Positions 22,991 to 33,496 are shown, counted from the stretch's first letter. The stretch: DNA of 64,000 bases from Pomphorhynchus laevis (GCA_012934845.2 WNNJ02000563.1:1-64000); one strand, 5' to 3'. The notes: a model not told the origin generated them from the letters alone. Program-made: numbers and translations.

Positions 22991-23192
22991 AACAGCTATA
23001 CGGCCGTTGACAAACGCTCCTTTGTACCCCAACAAAGAATATGATTTCAATGGGTTCTCGGACGTCGATAAATTCACCATATATTGATTTTATTTTTATA
23101 ATTTTTTTTATTATTATCAATGTCACAAAATTGTTCCCTCAAATAGAAAAAAGAAAAGATAAGTGCATCACTTTATAATTGTATATCAGAAC

Positions 23193-23632
23193 AATCATAC
23201 TCTGATTCTGCCATTACCACTCTTGACAAGTTATTTATCAAGAGGAGCAATTTGATTTTCGCGAGATATAGCATTTTAACAAGACGATAATATGCCCAAA
23301 AGAATATATTACATTGTTATGTTACCGTGGATTGCGATCGGCCCATCACCTATCTGACGAGATGATGAAGTTAATCATTTTATCAGTGCGACGATAGCAG
23401 AGCGGCTTGCCTAATCAAACTCTGATTCTACCATTACTACTCTTGACAAGTTATTTATCAAGAGGAGCAAATAGATTTTCGCAAGATATGGCCTTTTAAC
23501 AAGACGATAAATAGGCCTCAAAAAATATATTACATTGTTATGTTACCGTGGATTGCGATCGGCCCATCACCTATCTGACAAGATGATGAAGTTAACCATT
23601 TTATAAGTGCGACGATAGCAGAGCGGCTTGCT
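23193..23632. repeat. 220-bp tandem duplication
   Basis: Two direct copies of about 220 bp (23193-23412 and 23413-23632). Each contains LTR-like sequence (GAGGAGCAA..GATTTTCGC) followed by the 3' end of the LINE ORF (ATTACATTGTTATGTTACCG). A duplication thus copied a junction between two elements. The copies differ by several percent. Confidence 0.88.
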
Positions 23633-23860
23633 CTTAAGCACATCGAAGCAGATTTGGTCAGTGACATGGATAGACGAGATCTGATCCTTGACATACAAAC
23701 AGAGTTCTGATCATTTCGCTTGTCTGCCAGTTTCTTTGCGATGATCTTCAGAATCGCAGTAGCCTGAGTTCCCATTCCCCTAACTGATGAAATAATGAAC
23801 GGTACGAAAAATAAGCGTTTGACAAGTTGTACCCTTTCAATATATTTCTTTGAAAAATTT
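23530..23860 (-). pseudogene. C-terminal end of a restriction-like-endonuclease LINE ORF
   Basis: The minus-strand frame contains GTQATAILKIIAKKLADKRND and then CMSRIRSRLSMSLTKSASMC and LRASRS. This fits the conserved C-terminus of this LINE family, in which a GMG..AT.FLKRLA block is followed by LRCRLSF.LLRSA. Upstream, near 23800-23850, a PFIISSVRGMG-like stretch corresponds to the GSFTPL.F strand. It may be the remainder of a copy split by the insertion at 23.9-26.1 kb, but about 40 residues are missing between. Confidence 0.6.
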
Positions 23861-23882
23861 ACTGAATAAAATCACAAGAAAA

Positions 23883-24600
23883 TCATTTTGGTGGCGCAGG
23901 AAAGTCAGCCAGCAGTCCGCTGGCTGACTTCCTTGCGCCAACAAAAACTGAGAAGATAAGGGGGATGAATGTACCACTTTCAATAATGGACACTCTATCC
24001 ACATATTTCGTTCTCTTCCGATTCTCATTAAAAGCGTAAACATTTGAAAAGACTCTCTGAGCATACGATTGAGCAAATACATTAAATATTGAAACGTCCA
24101 TTAAGGACCGCTCCCATCTATTGCCAAAGATTCCTGTGCACGCTATATCCAAACGAGCATTCATGTCCATGCATGTGGTTGCTGATAAGACACTTCCATC
24201 CATGACAGAGGCTAGAACTGGTTCAATGCAGACATTGTCACATACGCTTTTCATCGTGGCAGCTAATACATCTCTGATTATGTTATGTCGAACAATTGTT
24301 AGACCCCCATGTCTGCATGAGAGCGAATGTAAAATATTAATGGATTCTTTATGGACACAATGCGAAGCAACATTCATTGATGTCCATCAAAAACGCATAG
24401 CTAATGCATCCCGAAATTCGACCGGACTGAGATGGTATCCCTTGGAATCAAGCGGACGCATTGCTAACCATGAAGACGCATTCTTCTCTGAGGCATATCT
24501 CTATGCACACTTTTGAACCGATTCCATTTTCAGCTCTAATGTCGCCCATTTGTTTTCCACGTACTTTCTCACTTCTCTACGGATTTCCCTGATCATCATT
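23883..24600 (-). pseudogene. LINE linker and restriction-like endonuclease domain
   Basis: The linker reads ASEKNASSWLAMRPLD...FRDALAMRF across stops at about 24600-24390. It continues into an open frame (24377-23883) with CRHGGLTIVRHNIIRDVLA, the signature NARLDIACTGIF, LMDVSIFNVFA and a final ESGTFIPLIFS. RLDI, DVxxFN and E-x-GTF correspond to the catalytic Asp and Glu positions of PD-(D/E)XK nucleases of LINEs. The zinc-knuckle-like CxC...H...C pattern before the domain is only partly kept (CVHKES...HSLSC). The expected C-terminus is lost at the hairpin near 23.9 kb. Confidence 0.75.
23892..23940. repeat. GC-rich hairpin with 22-bp arms
   Basis: TGGCGCAGGAAAGTCAGCC... pairs with ...GGCTGACTTCCTTGCGCCA around a loop of 5 bases, with two mismatches in 22. 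It lies where the endonuclease frame of the copy at 23.9-26.1 kb loses family similarity, so it may mark that copy's 3' breakpoint. It stands out against the AT-rich surroundings. Confidence 0.85.
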
Positions 24601-24602
24601 GC

Positions 24603-25841
24603 TTAGGCCTCCTTAACCTTGTTGATATCAGCATAACAACCCAACGATGCGCTAACCCTACAGAATCGTTCGTATTGAATCCCAATATATTTTCCTATTA
24701 TATCTAACGCAAGACCCCTTTCCCAATACGGAAGAGATATGGTTTCGCGTAGTTCCGGCGGTATATACTCTAATCCCGTAAGAGCCGATAAGAACTTGTT
24801 TACAAATATGTACTCCAAAGGTTGAAACCACCTCTCTTCACAATCACAAATCCTCACGATACGCGTCCAACTATACTGGAATGCGAATGTATAGGCCAAA
24901 AAGACACACTGTGGATCAAATAACGCGATTTCCACTAATCTTTCCAGCATCACACACCACTTACTAACTCGTGAAACAACTCGCTCTCGCACATAATCGA
25001 CAGACCCAATAAACGAGTCTAAAAGTTCAATCCCATCCTCACAAATCTGAATGTGAACATTACTAAATTTTTCCAGGTCACTAGAATCAATCCCATTTTT
25101 AGTAAATAGTTTACATTTATTCGGATTCACATGAAATCCGTATTTGGGGCCTACCCTCTTAATTATTTCAAAGAAATGAAATGCATCGTCAAGATTCCCG
25201 ACGAATGACACGTCATCTGCATACCATCGTTGAAAGGCATTAGGCAATAACCTTTGCAATTCTCGAACCAACAGTATTGACCCAGACGTAAATGCAATCA
25301 TCGATAATGGGTCGCCCTGAGTAAAGCCTTCACGGGAGAACTTTAGTTCCTCCCCTATAGATAATACCGGATCTTCGCAGTACGTGTTATATAATGTTGT
25401 CGAAAGTGCTGGGCAAATGTTAGTCATACTGGCTAGGGCATTCTTGCGATTTATTCTATTGAACGCATTGCTAGCATCAATCGTCAATATGCATGCCGAA
25501 GATGACAGGTGAAAGGCTTCCCGAACGCTGTGAACAGCATACTCAATACCACTGCGTTGTCCTGCACATAGTTGTACATTCGATGAAACTGACTGGACAT
25601 ATTTCGTTTTAAATCTTAAAATTGAATTGTTAATAAATCGTCTAAACACCTCACCTACCCTAATTGGTCGAACACCAGGTGATTTATCGAGAGCAATGAG
25701 ACGAGAAATGCGAAACGTCTTTAGATTTGACGGATGTAAGTTCTCCCCTGCAACGTTTCTGGCTAGATAAGCCAGTGCATCGGCGAGGTCTCCGTGAATC
25801 TCTGCCGAATAATGTAAGCATCTTTCTCCAAGAAAGAGCAT
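24603..25841 (-). pseudogene. LINE reverse transcriptase (restriction-like-endonuclease family)
   Basis: A 412-codon open stretch covering the palm and thumb. Motifs in order are RLIALDKSPGVRPIRVGEV (RT1/2), LCAGQRSGIEYAVHSVR, ILTIDASNAFNRINR (motif A with its Asp), REGFTQGDPLSMIAF (motif B), FQRWYADDVSFVG (catalytic motif C), and GPKYGFHVNPNKCKLF (motif D/E). All catalytic Asp residues are kept. The open frame starts after a frame change, so its first Met is not the original start. The upstream part continues in another frame near 25850-25910. Confidence 0.85.
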
Positions 25842-26114
25842 CGACTACCAAAGGACCAGCCGCCCCCGTAGTACGCTTAGCCTCCTTAATAAATACAGTC
25901 AGCGTCAATCGCTTCGAAAATTACACGATTGAAAGTACTATCAGTCATGTATGGATTCCTTACAATATCATCATCTACTAAACCAGCTGAAGCTGGATGT
26001 TTCTCATCCAAGATGACCCGCACGCTAACATTTTCAATAGTATCGTCCAAGCACAAAACCTTTGAGGAGATAAAGTCCGAATCGAGCATTCTCATCGCTC
26101 TAGATGTTTTACCA

Positions 26115-27235
26115 ATTGACATCCAATCGCGCATCAGGATCACGTGTGATAGTCCCAGCTTCAAAGATAATATTTGGATGAGACGGTTGTAGCACAGGAT
26201 CTACTCAAAAATGATGACAGATCTCGGTTAACGTTTCGACCACATAATCTCGAATTATAATATGCCTAATCGTGGGTTGTCCCCCAGTTGGACAGGACAG
26301 TGCATGTTACATGCTCAATGTCTCTCCACATGAGCACACGGTGAAGCTGTCTGACGGCAGACTGTTATATCGCACTGATATCGCGTCTCGAAACTCTCTG
26401 CAGCTCATGTGACTTTCTGTATCGTCCAAAAAGGGCATACGCAGCCATGATGATGCACCCTTCTCACTAGCAAATTTCAACACGACTATAACTTCAAAAG
26501 ATGGCTTGTCTTGCAGAGTACTCAACTTTTCCTTTACCTTGATATTTTCTTCATCTCTTAAAGATTTAAATATAGAATGTTCCTCTTCAATACATTCTTC
26601 AGCACTTTTGCCTGTCAGAAATGGCTGACAAATTCTGAGTGACCTCGAGTATTCCAGTGCTGTGTCAATAGTAGGGTCGCGGATTCCGAGTCCTCCATCT
26701 CTCAATGGCAGTCCATAAATGACTTCCTCCTCTGATGAAGTTACACTTTACCCAGTATTTTTGAAATCAGTTCTTTTTGAATTGCATCGCTTAATATCGT
26801 AAAGTGAGTTAGTGCCAGTAGACACGTACGCATCACATACAACCATCTGAAGTGCAGGGCATTGTAAAAGCCGAATATGCTACCTGTGCATCTTTTTCAG
26901 CTATATTCGCAAGTTTCCCAACGTCCGAAACCCACACCTTTACCTTTTCCTCAATCACCTTAGCAACATAGTCATCCGTTCCAATCGAAGATCCCAGCAC
27001 TCCAGCACCTGTACTTGCCACAATGACTCCTGTGCTTTCGAATGCTAACAAGGCATCTTTTTCAACCGTTGGATGAACCAATAGCTTGCATTTTGAGCCA
27101 TTTGTCTTGAATCCGTACCCTTGTCTAATGCTCGTAATTTCCTGCCACACTGATCTAATACCACTTAGATTTCCAATGCAGGTAGTATCATCTGCATACC
27201 AGCTGTGAAGAACTTCATAGCACTATACAGCTGAT
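26115..27235 (-). mobile_element. LINE with restriction-like endonuclease, copy 2 (truncated)
   Basis: Reading down the minus strand it starts in the RT at HSWYADDTTCIGN (27.2 kb) and continues GYGFKTNGSKCKLLVHP and DAQVAYSAFTMP (27150-26833). It then reads LPMRDGGLGIRDP...FASEKGASSWLRMPFLDD...CREFRDAISVRY and CSCGETLSM (26705-26307), and ends in DARLDVNW near 26115, where copy 1 begins. The 5' part before the catalytic motif is missing: an A1 LINE tail (27245-27635) abuts there. Several frame changes are present. Confidence 0.72.
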
Positions 27236-27244
27236 ATGATATTG

Positions 27245-27635
27245 ATTTAATAATAATTTATTAAACGTGGCAAATGCGTGCCAACTGCACGCTTACATGA
27301 CCACTAACAAAAAAGGAACACGGCGAAATCACAGATTAATTAGTTAATTGTTGAAATTGAATTGGATTTGGCGTTTGAAGCACGGCATTGATATTGACTG
27401 GCGGATATGAATAGGCAGATGATTCCACGAGAGAGGAGCAGTCACAACGAAGGAGCGGAAGCCAAAATAGTTTGGGACATGTAAAAGAAGGGAATTACGG
27501 GAACACAGATCACAGTACACAGGACGAGAATTGTCGAGAAAAGAAAGGTTGAGAAATGAAGGGGAATGAAAAGTTATAAGGCGAATCAACAAATGATAAT
27601 AATTCTGGTTTAGTTGCTTTACTTGATGCAATGAA
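27245..27635 (-). mobile_element. LINE A1 3' fragment
   Basis: A minus-strand tail of family A1. The last part of the ORF2 frame (27631-27344) reads SFLNLSFLDNSRPVYC...SLLLHVPNYF..FRSFVVTAPLSWNHL and ends FKRQIQFN. The conserved 3' hairpin follows at 27304-27267 (GTGGTCATGTAAGCG...GCATTTGCCAC), then TTTAATAAATTATTATTAAA. It is 5'-truncated and joins directly onto LINE copy 2. Confidence 0.85.
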
Positions 27636-27769
27636 TGAACTTTATTTTTTTTTCAGCACGTCGATTAATTAACTAGACTTAGTTCTTTATCATACTCGCT
27701 TCTCGATTAAGATTTGACAAATCAGAAGCATATGTTGAGAATATGCTTTATAAGTAGGAGCACCCGCCG

Positions 27770-28200
27770 TCTGAGTGATCATACGACTTCGTCGCTTTGA
27801 CCACACATCCACATATCTTGTTAAACTCTCCTGGCCTGCCATCTACATCCACATACAACTCCGCCTTCTTCTCGTAATTTTTCGTCTCATCACTGTCGGA
27901 TCCCCATCGTTCATCCACCTTCCTTTCCTAGACAACACTCGTCCCACCTCTTTATGACTGCGTTCCCGTAATTCCCTCTTACTCTACGTTCCCAATTACT
28001 CTAACAACTACGGTCTCCGATCCTTCCTCGTCACCGCCCCACTCGCCTGGAATCAGCTCCCACTCGACGTCCGCCGCGCTCCATTCTTTATTGCTTTCAA
28101 ATGCCGCCTCCGTATCCACCTTCTCGAAACATGATTTTGATTTTTTTTGTTGTGGTCATATAAGCGTGCGCCGGCACGCATTTGCCACGTAAAAATAATC
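27770..28200 (+). mobile_element. LINE A2 3' fragment
   Basis: A plus-strand tail of family A2: RLRRFDHTSTYLVKLSWP...LRLLLVIFRLI, SFIHLPFLDNTRPTSL, then across a stop NYSNNYGLRSFLVTAPLAWN. It ends with the 3' hairpin at 28152-28188 and AAAAATAATC. A 5'-truncated insertion. Confidence 0.85.
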
Positions 28201-28259
28201 TGTTTTATATGTTGAGTCTATTAAACATTTGGATCCAATTAGTCTCTCGATCGTGTTAC

Positions 28260-28590
28260 GCTGCTAACTGCCCATCTTAACGGTGATTACCCTCTAAGTA
28301 AACTTTCACTTAGACGGGTAAATCATTTTAGAGCTGACATAGTTAGTGTCAGGCAATGTTTAATATGGTATTCCAAGCCGGATGAATTCACTGTTTGAGT
28401 AGAAAAGGCCTATCTTTATTTCAGGAATACGCTTAGTTTTAATCTAATTAGATTCTATCCAATATATCGTTTTAAGAAAATTAATCATTGCTCTGTATGG
28501 TTTGACTATGATTTTAAACAAACGATATTTGCACGTCAAAAGATTTTAGTATTATAAAGCCGAAACTACAAGTTTTGATTATTATAGGTG
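28260..28590 (+). mobile_element. Probable CR1-like LINE remnant (EN-RT linker)
   Basis: A degraded plus-strand stretch translating, with stops, to RADIVSVRQCLIWYSKP..., then RFKKINHCSVWFDYDFKQTIFARQKI. The WFD..F..T pattern fits the segment between endonuclease and RT in CR1-type ORF2 proteins. It is too decayed for a firm call. Confidence 0.4.
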
Positions 28591-28609
28591 AATTTGCAAT
28601 AGGACAACA

Positions 28610-29125
28610 TGGCACAAAACTGCCACAGCCTTTTCGCAAATTCTCTAAAACCCATCATCCTATCCCTATAATGAATAATCAACTCCGCTGTTCAAGTGCT
28701 CTTTCATCTCCGTCGCTTTGACCACACATCAACATATTTTGCTGAACTCTCCTGGCCCACTATCCACATCCGCATCAAACTCCGCCTTCTTCTCGTAACT
28801 GTTCGTCTCATCGCTGTCGGATTCCCATCGTTCATCAGCCTTCCTTTCTTAGACGACACTCGCCCCACCTCGCTATCGCTGCGTTCCCGTCATACCCTCT
28901 TACTCCACGTCCCCAATTACTCCAACAACTACGGTCTCCGATCCTTTCTCGTCGTCGCCCCACTCGACGTCCGTCGCGCTCACCCGGAATCAACTCCCTC
29001 TCGACGTCCGTCGCGCTCCCTCCTTTATCACATTCAAACACCTCCATTCACACCTTCTCGACACATGATTTAGCTGTGGTCATGTAAGCGTGCGCTGGCA
29101 CGCATTTGCCACGTTAAAATAAATC
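28610..29125 (+). mobile_element. LINE A2 3' fragment
   Basis: A plus-strand copy of the A2 end. It starts near SLFANSLKPIILSL and runs through HLRRFDHTSTYFAELSWPTI, LRLLLVTVRLIAV, SFISLPFLDDTRPTSLSLRS and NYSNNYGLRSFLV. A short duplicated piece around CTCGACGTCCGTCGCGCTC follows, then the hairpin at 29076-29112 and TTAAAATAAATC. Confidence 0.85.
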
Positions 29126-29129
29126 TTTT

Positions 29130-29425
29130 TTAAAGGCGAAGTAAGGTAATTTTCGAAATGTTATCTCTAATAATTATAGTTGCAATCCACGAGAATTCTT
29201 TAATTACATTACTAAACGCCAAAATAGTTTTCAAAAAACTTTTTCGATCGGATATCGTATTCGTTTGTATTAATCTAATATGCTTGAAATTGCAAACGAA
29301 TTATTATTATTATTATTTCAAACTTCAGAATTAATCTATAACAACGTACGCTAAATGTTCAGACGCCGGATTTCTGATTTCAAGTAATTGATTTAATTTA
29401 TTGTATTTTAAATTTTGCCCAGCCG
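29130..29425. other. No recognised feature
   Basis: AT-rich sequence between the A2 tail and the 3' end of LINE B. I see nothing in it beyond the last bases of the B 3' UTR. Confidence 0.4.
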
Positions 29426-29553
29426 AAAGGCGAAATGGGAAATAAATCGCTGCATTATTATTATTATTTCGACAAACAGACGAGCAAAGCTCACAGTTGC
29501 ACTGTTAAAAAAAGAAAAGAAAAAGTAAAGAAAAAAAGACTCACAAACAAAAG

Positions 29554-31371
29554 TCACAAAAGTTTATATTTGAATGCTGAAACCGATCTTGAGTTGACAA
29601 TTTCTTCACTTAATCGGTTCCACTTACCTACAATTCGGTGTCCAAATTGTACAGTTTTAGAGCGTATAACTCTGCGATGGGCTAAAGTAAAATTGTGTCC
29701 ACGCAAAGCCCGACTTTTCCGAACAGTCATCAATTCTCTTAAGACGTGATTTCCCTTGTGTAAAGCTTCCCATGTTGAACACATATCTCGCCGAAACCGA
29801 AGGTCGCTTATAGAAACCATACCAAGTTTTTTTAGCCTTTCATTATAAGGTAAGGCTTTAACTGAATTTACGAGCTTTGTTGCCCGGCGCAGCACATTTT
29901 CAATTCTACTTTTCTCGTATACTGTTCTTGGGAACGAACATTGTGAAGCATAGGTAAGATGACTGATCACAAATGCGTTGGCGAGTGCTCTAAATGAAAC
30001 TGGACTCAACACACTAAAAGTTCTACGAATCATCCCAACCATTCGATTTGCTTTCGAGCAAGCCAACTCAGTATTCCAACTAGTCGAAAAATCATTCGCA
30101 ACTACTATTCCAAGGTCGCTAAGACGAGTTACTACTTTAATGTTCTGATCCTCAAGATGATAAGTTGGATACACACTATGACTGCGTGATTGTAAACGCA
30201 TACAAGCACACTTTGATATATTCAGTGACAGACCATTCATATAAGCCCAGTTGGAAATGCTGTCGATATCCGATTGAACTAGCACCGTGTCCGAATCTGA
30301 CCGGATAGCCTGCCAAATTTTTAGGTCGTCTGCATATAAAAGAGAGTGTGAGTTCAAAATGGAAGGAAGGTCATTAATGAAAATACAGAATAACAATGGG
30401 CCGAGGACCGAACCCTGCGGAACTCCAACATTGACCGGATAAGGATCAGAAAGAGAACCATTTACAACAACCTGATAGAATCTATTAAATAAAAATTCTT
30501 TTATCCAGCGAATAATAAGTGGATTAATGTTTAGAGCACGCATTTTCTGAATCAAGATGTCATGTGGAACCATATCAAACGCTTTTGAAAAATCAAAAAA
30601 TACTATATCAACATCAAAGCCCTTATCAACTAACGAACCCCAGCTATTCTGGGCAATCAAGAGATTAGTGATTGTTGAGCGATCCCTTCGAAATCCATGT
30701 TGATTGTTACACAATAATTTGTTGGATTCTAGATAATCGCTTAGAATGCAGTATATTATCCTTTCCAAAACTCGACAGAATACACACGTTAGACTTATCG
30801 GGCGATAATTTTCAACTGAAGATGGATCACCTTTTTTCAAAATGGGCCTTATCAACGAAAGTTTCCAATTCATCGGGACACAACCGAAGTACAAGGAGGC
30901 GACACAAATCCAATATAGTGGTATGCCGATAACATCAGCGATATTCTTGAGAAATACCGGTGGTAAACGATCAGGACAAATAGAACCTGACGATTTAAGC
31001 CGCTTGAGCTCTAGCACTACATCATTAACAGAAAACATCTGAAGAATGTTTATATTCGATGGACAGTACGAGGCATAGGTGACGGAGGAGGATTTACGAA
31101 CTCCTATGCAAAAATGTTGAGCGAAAGCATTCGCTATGTCATCATATTTAATCAATGTGCAACCATCAGTATCAACAAGTGAACCAATGTGTTTATTTTT
31201 GTTGTTGAAATTAGCATAATTGAATACGGATTTAGGATTATGAATTGACATTTGAGCAATTTTCTCTTCAAATTGACATTGTTTGAAGCGTTTAAGAAAT
31301 GTGAACCGATTTCTGGCCTCTTTATACCTACAGTAATCAATACTATTATTAGAAAACAACTGGAATTTCAT
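29554..31371 (-). CDS. LINE B ORF2, reverse transcriptase and C-terminal domain
   Basis: An uninterrupted 605-codon frame for the RT half of a CR1-like ORF2 protein. It contains NWKLSLIRPILKKGD, ENYRPISLTCVFCRVLERI, NQHGFRRDRSTITNLL, IVFFDFSKAFDMVPH (motif A), NVGVPQGSVLGPLLFCIFIN (motif B), HSLLYADDLKIWQ (catalytic YADD), LNISKCACM and LSDLGIVV. The tail reads LRRATKLVNSV, RALRGHNFTLAHRR and VGKWNRLSEEIVNS, as in CR1 elements. All catalytic residues are present. The full protein would also need the upstream endonuclease, which is in another frame. It ends at the TGA/TAA-bounded stop at 29554. Confidence 0.9.
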   Translation of the reverse strand: MKFQLFSNNSIDYCRYKEARNRFTFLKRFKQCQFEEKIAQMSIHNPKSVFNYANFNNKNKHIGSLVDTDGCTLIKYDDIANAFAQHFCIGVRKSSSVTYASYCPSNINILQMFSVNDVVLELKRLKSSGSICPDRLPPVFLKNIADVIGIPLYWICVASLYFGCVPMNWKLSLIRPILKKGDPSSVENYRPISLTCVFCRVLERIIYCILSDYLESNKLLCNNQHGFRRDRSTITNLLIAQNSWGSLVDKGFDVDIVFFDFSKAFDMVPHDILIQKMRALNINPLIIRWIKEFLFNRFYQVVVNGSLSDPYPVNVGVPQGSVLGPLLFCIFINDLPSILNSHSLLYADDLKIWQAIRSDSDTVLVQSDIDSISNWAYMNGLSLNISKCACMRLQSRSHSVYPTYHLEDQNIKVVTRLSDLGIVVANDFSTSWNTELACSKANRMVGMIRRTFSVLSPVSFRALANAFVISHLTYASQCSFPRTVYEKSRIENVLRRATKLVNSVKALPYNERLKKLGMVSISDLRFRRDMCSTWEALHKGNHVLRELMTVRKSRALRGHNFTLAHRRVIRSKTVQFGHRIVGKWNRLSEEIVNSRSVSAFKYKLL

Positions 31372-32341
31372 TTTTTTAATTTTAAAGCATTCTTTAACTC
31401 TTTGTCAAACCAAGGTTTATGGTGTATACGATTTGCAACGGTTTTACGGGGCGAAAATCGTATGAGTAATTCCTTAAGGGTGGCTTCTAACTGATAGCAT
31501 GCCTTATCAACCCCAACATAAAACGGACTGAGCCATGAAATACTTAATAGTATTGATGTTAGACAAATATCAAGTAGCGATTGATTTTCTTGAGAAAATC
31601 GGGTAAATTTTGAAACATGTTGGGTAAGGTTTAGCGAGTTAATCATATCAAGAAATAATGATGTGGACGGACTACACACAGAAGATGTGTAGGTGTCCAA
31701 TCTACTGTAGCTAAGTTGAAATCACCAACTATAAAAGGATTTGGTTTGGAACCAAACTCTAGAATGTAATCGATCAAGCAACAAACATCTGAAGTGGGAT
31801 TGCGATAGATTAAGCCTAAAGTCACTGAACCAAGGGTAGGAAGAGACACACTACCCCACAATAACTCGATTCCATCGGACGCTCGTACATCTAGCAATTT
31901 AAACACTAAACTATTATGCACATAGATAATCACTCCACCACCCTTGCAGATAGATCTGTCAACTCGATAAGATGTATAATTTTCAATCCAGATCTCAGCA
32001 TCAGTAATTCTATCATGAAGCCATGTTTCAGTAATAGCAACTAATAGCGGATGCGAATTCTCAATGCGGAGTTTTAATTCGTCAATTTTTGGAAGAAGAC
32101 TACGGGCGTTCGTATATAATAACAAACATTCTAAGCTTAAGGGTAGAGTCTGCTGAGCCAACGATATCGGTATGTATGACTGATAATCCTCGCTACGTCG
32201 CTCAAGAGCCGACCACAATGGGGAGGAGTAATGGACAATATTTCTTAAACATTTATTATCCACATATGAAATATTTGAAATTACCAATGACTTATGAGCG
32301 GCGGAGGAAGGATTGAATGATCTACCTGTAGAGGCATCCAA
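31368..32341 (-). pseudogene. LINE B ORF2, apurinic-like endonuclease
   Basis: The N-terminal nuclease of ORF2, which nicks DNA for target-primed reverse transcription. It shows YTNARSLLPKIDELK (catalytic N), ALTETW-like AITETWLHD (catalytic E), YRVDRSICKGGGVIIYV, GLIYRNP, FIVGDFNLATVDW (D and N of GDFN). In the shifted frame (31700-31368) it continues INSLNLTQHV...LLDICLTS and HKPWFDKEL. One frame change lies near 31690. No ATG opens the ORF2 frame; the overlap with ORF1 suggests a coupled start. Confidence 0.78.
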
Positions 32342-33496
32342 TGTATTTGAGTCTTCCTCCGCACAACCTGAAAATTTCGAATTGTCAAGTTTGACTCACC
32401 AGCTTCAATACGAGACTTCAAACATTGTTTAGCTTCACGTAGATGCTTACGTTCATTCACGTCGAGATCTTTTAACAATCTTGCAGACGAACCTTGGAGA
32501 CGATAAGAGTTCCTAAAGATGGTCTTAACGGCTTTTGGATCTGTCAGAATGGCTTTTAGCAGTCTAGGACGATCGTTAATTTTCCTCCCTATGCGGAATA
32601 AAGCAACTATTTTAATACTAGATACTATCTCTTCTGGGGATTGTGCCAAAACGATCGTGAGAATATTACGTACCCTCGACAAATCTTCATTTAGTCGGTT
32701 TTGGATATTGACAGAGCTTGATTCCGACACATTGGCGAAAATAATAGAACGCAAAGGATCATGCTGTTTACGCAGTTGTGAGAAAGTAGACATTTGCTGC
32801 ACCGGAGAACTCGCTCTAGAGGCATTCATTGATTGAGATGATATGAGATGAGCTTCCTTAATGTGCTCGTTTACGCACTCTTTATGTAGAACCACACTGT
32901 CATTACTAGTAGCTGAGTTCTGTATATCATCATTGCCTGTGTGAGTGTTGACAGTCAGCGTTCGTTCATTTTCTGTTTGACGAACAGTATACGATTTTGA
33001 GTGACCTCTCTTCCAGATACGAACAGGAGTGAAACCCGTAACTGACGATGTAGTCTTGCTAACTGCATGTGAGTATCGATGTGCATTTGGATCGATATCT
33101 GCATTATTGAAGGATTTATTCGAAGTTATAGAATTCACCTCACCCACCACCTCAGGTAACTTATGCTGTATTTTTCGTTGTAAATTTACCTCAGATGCAC
33201 TAGAGAGAATACTATTCTGTAGCATAGTTACGATCTCCTTAAGCTCTGACACCATTTTAATATTATTTTGTAATTTTTCCTCAAGAATAGTGTTCCATTC
33301 ACAATTACGAGCCGCACACACCACAACAAAATTTACCGGATTGAACTACTTTAATATCATCCGCTTTAACATTAATTTTAGACCATATGTTACAATTCAC
33401 AGAGCAACGTGCCACCTCTATCTCTACATATTGGTCCTTAACAGGACTTGTGAAACATTGGATTTTAACTTGCTTCTTACACTTTTTCCCCACCAT
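32281..33496 (-). pseudogene. LINE B ORF1 (Cys/Trp module plus RNA-binding domain)
   Basis: ORF1 proteins of CR1-type LINEs bind element RNA. The first frame (33496-33305) holds a small metal-binding-like module, EVARCSVNCNIWSKI...FCCGVC. After one frame change the second frame (33324-32281) continues with a predicted coiled coil (EEKLQNNIKMVSELKEIV), a Ser/Thr-rich linker and an RRM-like domain. That domain runs SIIFANVSESS, RVRNILTIVL, RIGRKINDRPRLLKAIL, RLLKDLDVNERKHLREA, and LTIRNFQVVRR. The C-terminus overlaps ORF2 by about 60 bp. Confidence 0.75.

Larger units (their letters stand above)
20590..23290 (+). mobile_element. Fossil Ty3/gypsy-like LTR retroelement, interrupted
   Basis: Treated as a fossil. 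Parts visible in order are a left LTR-like segment (about 20590-21015), a Gag-like stretch (about 21020-21470) with a DSESINEHVQSLHSLSR-type motif and an SGLSSNSIR-like motif, and a C-terminal Pol-like stretch (about 21960-22370). A right LTR-like segment follows in two pieces (about 22400-22495 and 23160-23290), separated by a LINE fragment. The direct repeats begin with the shared block TATTATGNTTNCTAACCT and include AAGTGCATCACTTTATAATT. The element is heavily broken, most of pol is missing, and it looks old. Confidence 0.55.
23883..26115 (-). mobile_element. LINE with restriction-like endonuclease, copy 1
   Basis: The most complete copy, on the minus strand. It has a pre-RT segment (about 26115-25850) with the conserved pattern VRVILDEKHPASA...FEAIDADCI and IKEAKRTTGAAGPLVVDA. 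An RT (25841-24603), a linker, and a C-terminal endonuclease (24377-23883) follow. At least two frame changes (near 25830 and 24600) and several stops break the single ORF. The 5' boundary falls inside the endonuclease of copy 2, so copy 1 probably inserted into copy 2. Exact clade (R2/NeSL/CRE-type or another) was not determined. Confidence 0.75.

Noticed and set aside
22935-23126. 63-residue minus-strand frame
   Set aside because: Overlaps the plus-strand LINE endonuclease remnant and has no motif of its own.
20590-23290. Reading the whole stretch as a host gene because of several open pieces
   Set aside because: The Gag-like and Pol-end-like motifs and flanking direct repeats fit an old LTR element better, although confidence is moderate.
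24121-24516. 131-residue plus-strand frame
   Set aside because: Antisense shadow of the LINE endonuclease, whose minus-strand motifs are clear.
27267-27304. The recurrent hairpin as a transcription terminator
   Set aside because: It is a bacterial-type idea. The hairpin always sits at the 3' end of the same LINE family and is followed by an AAATAAAT end, so it belongs to the element.
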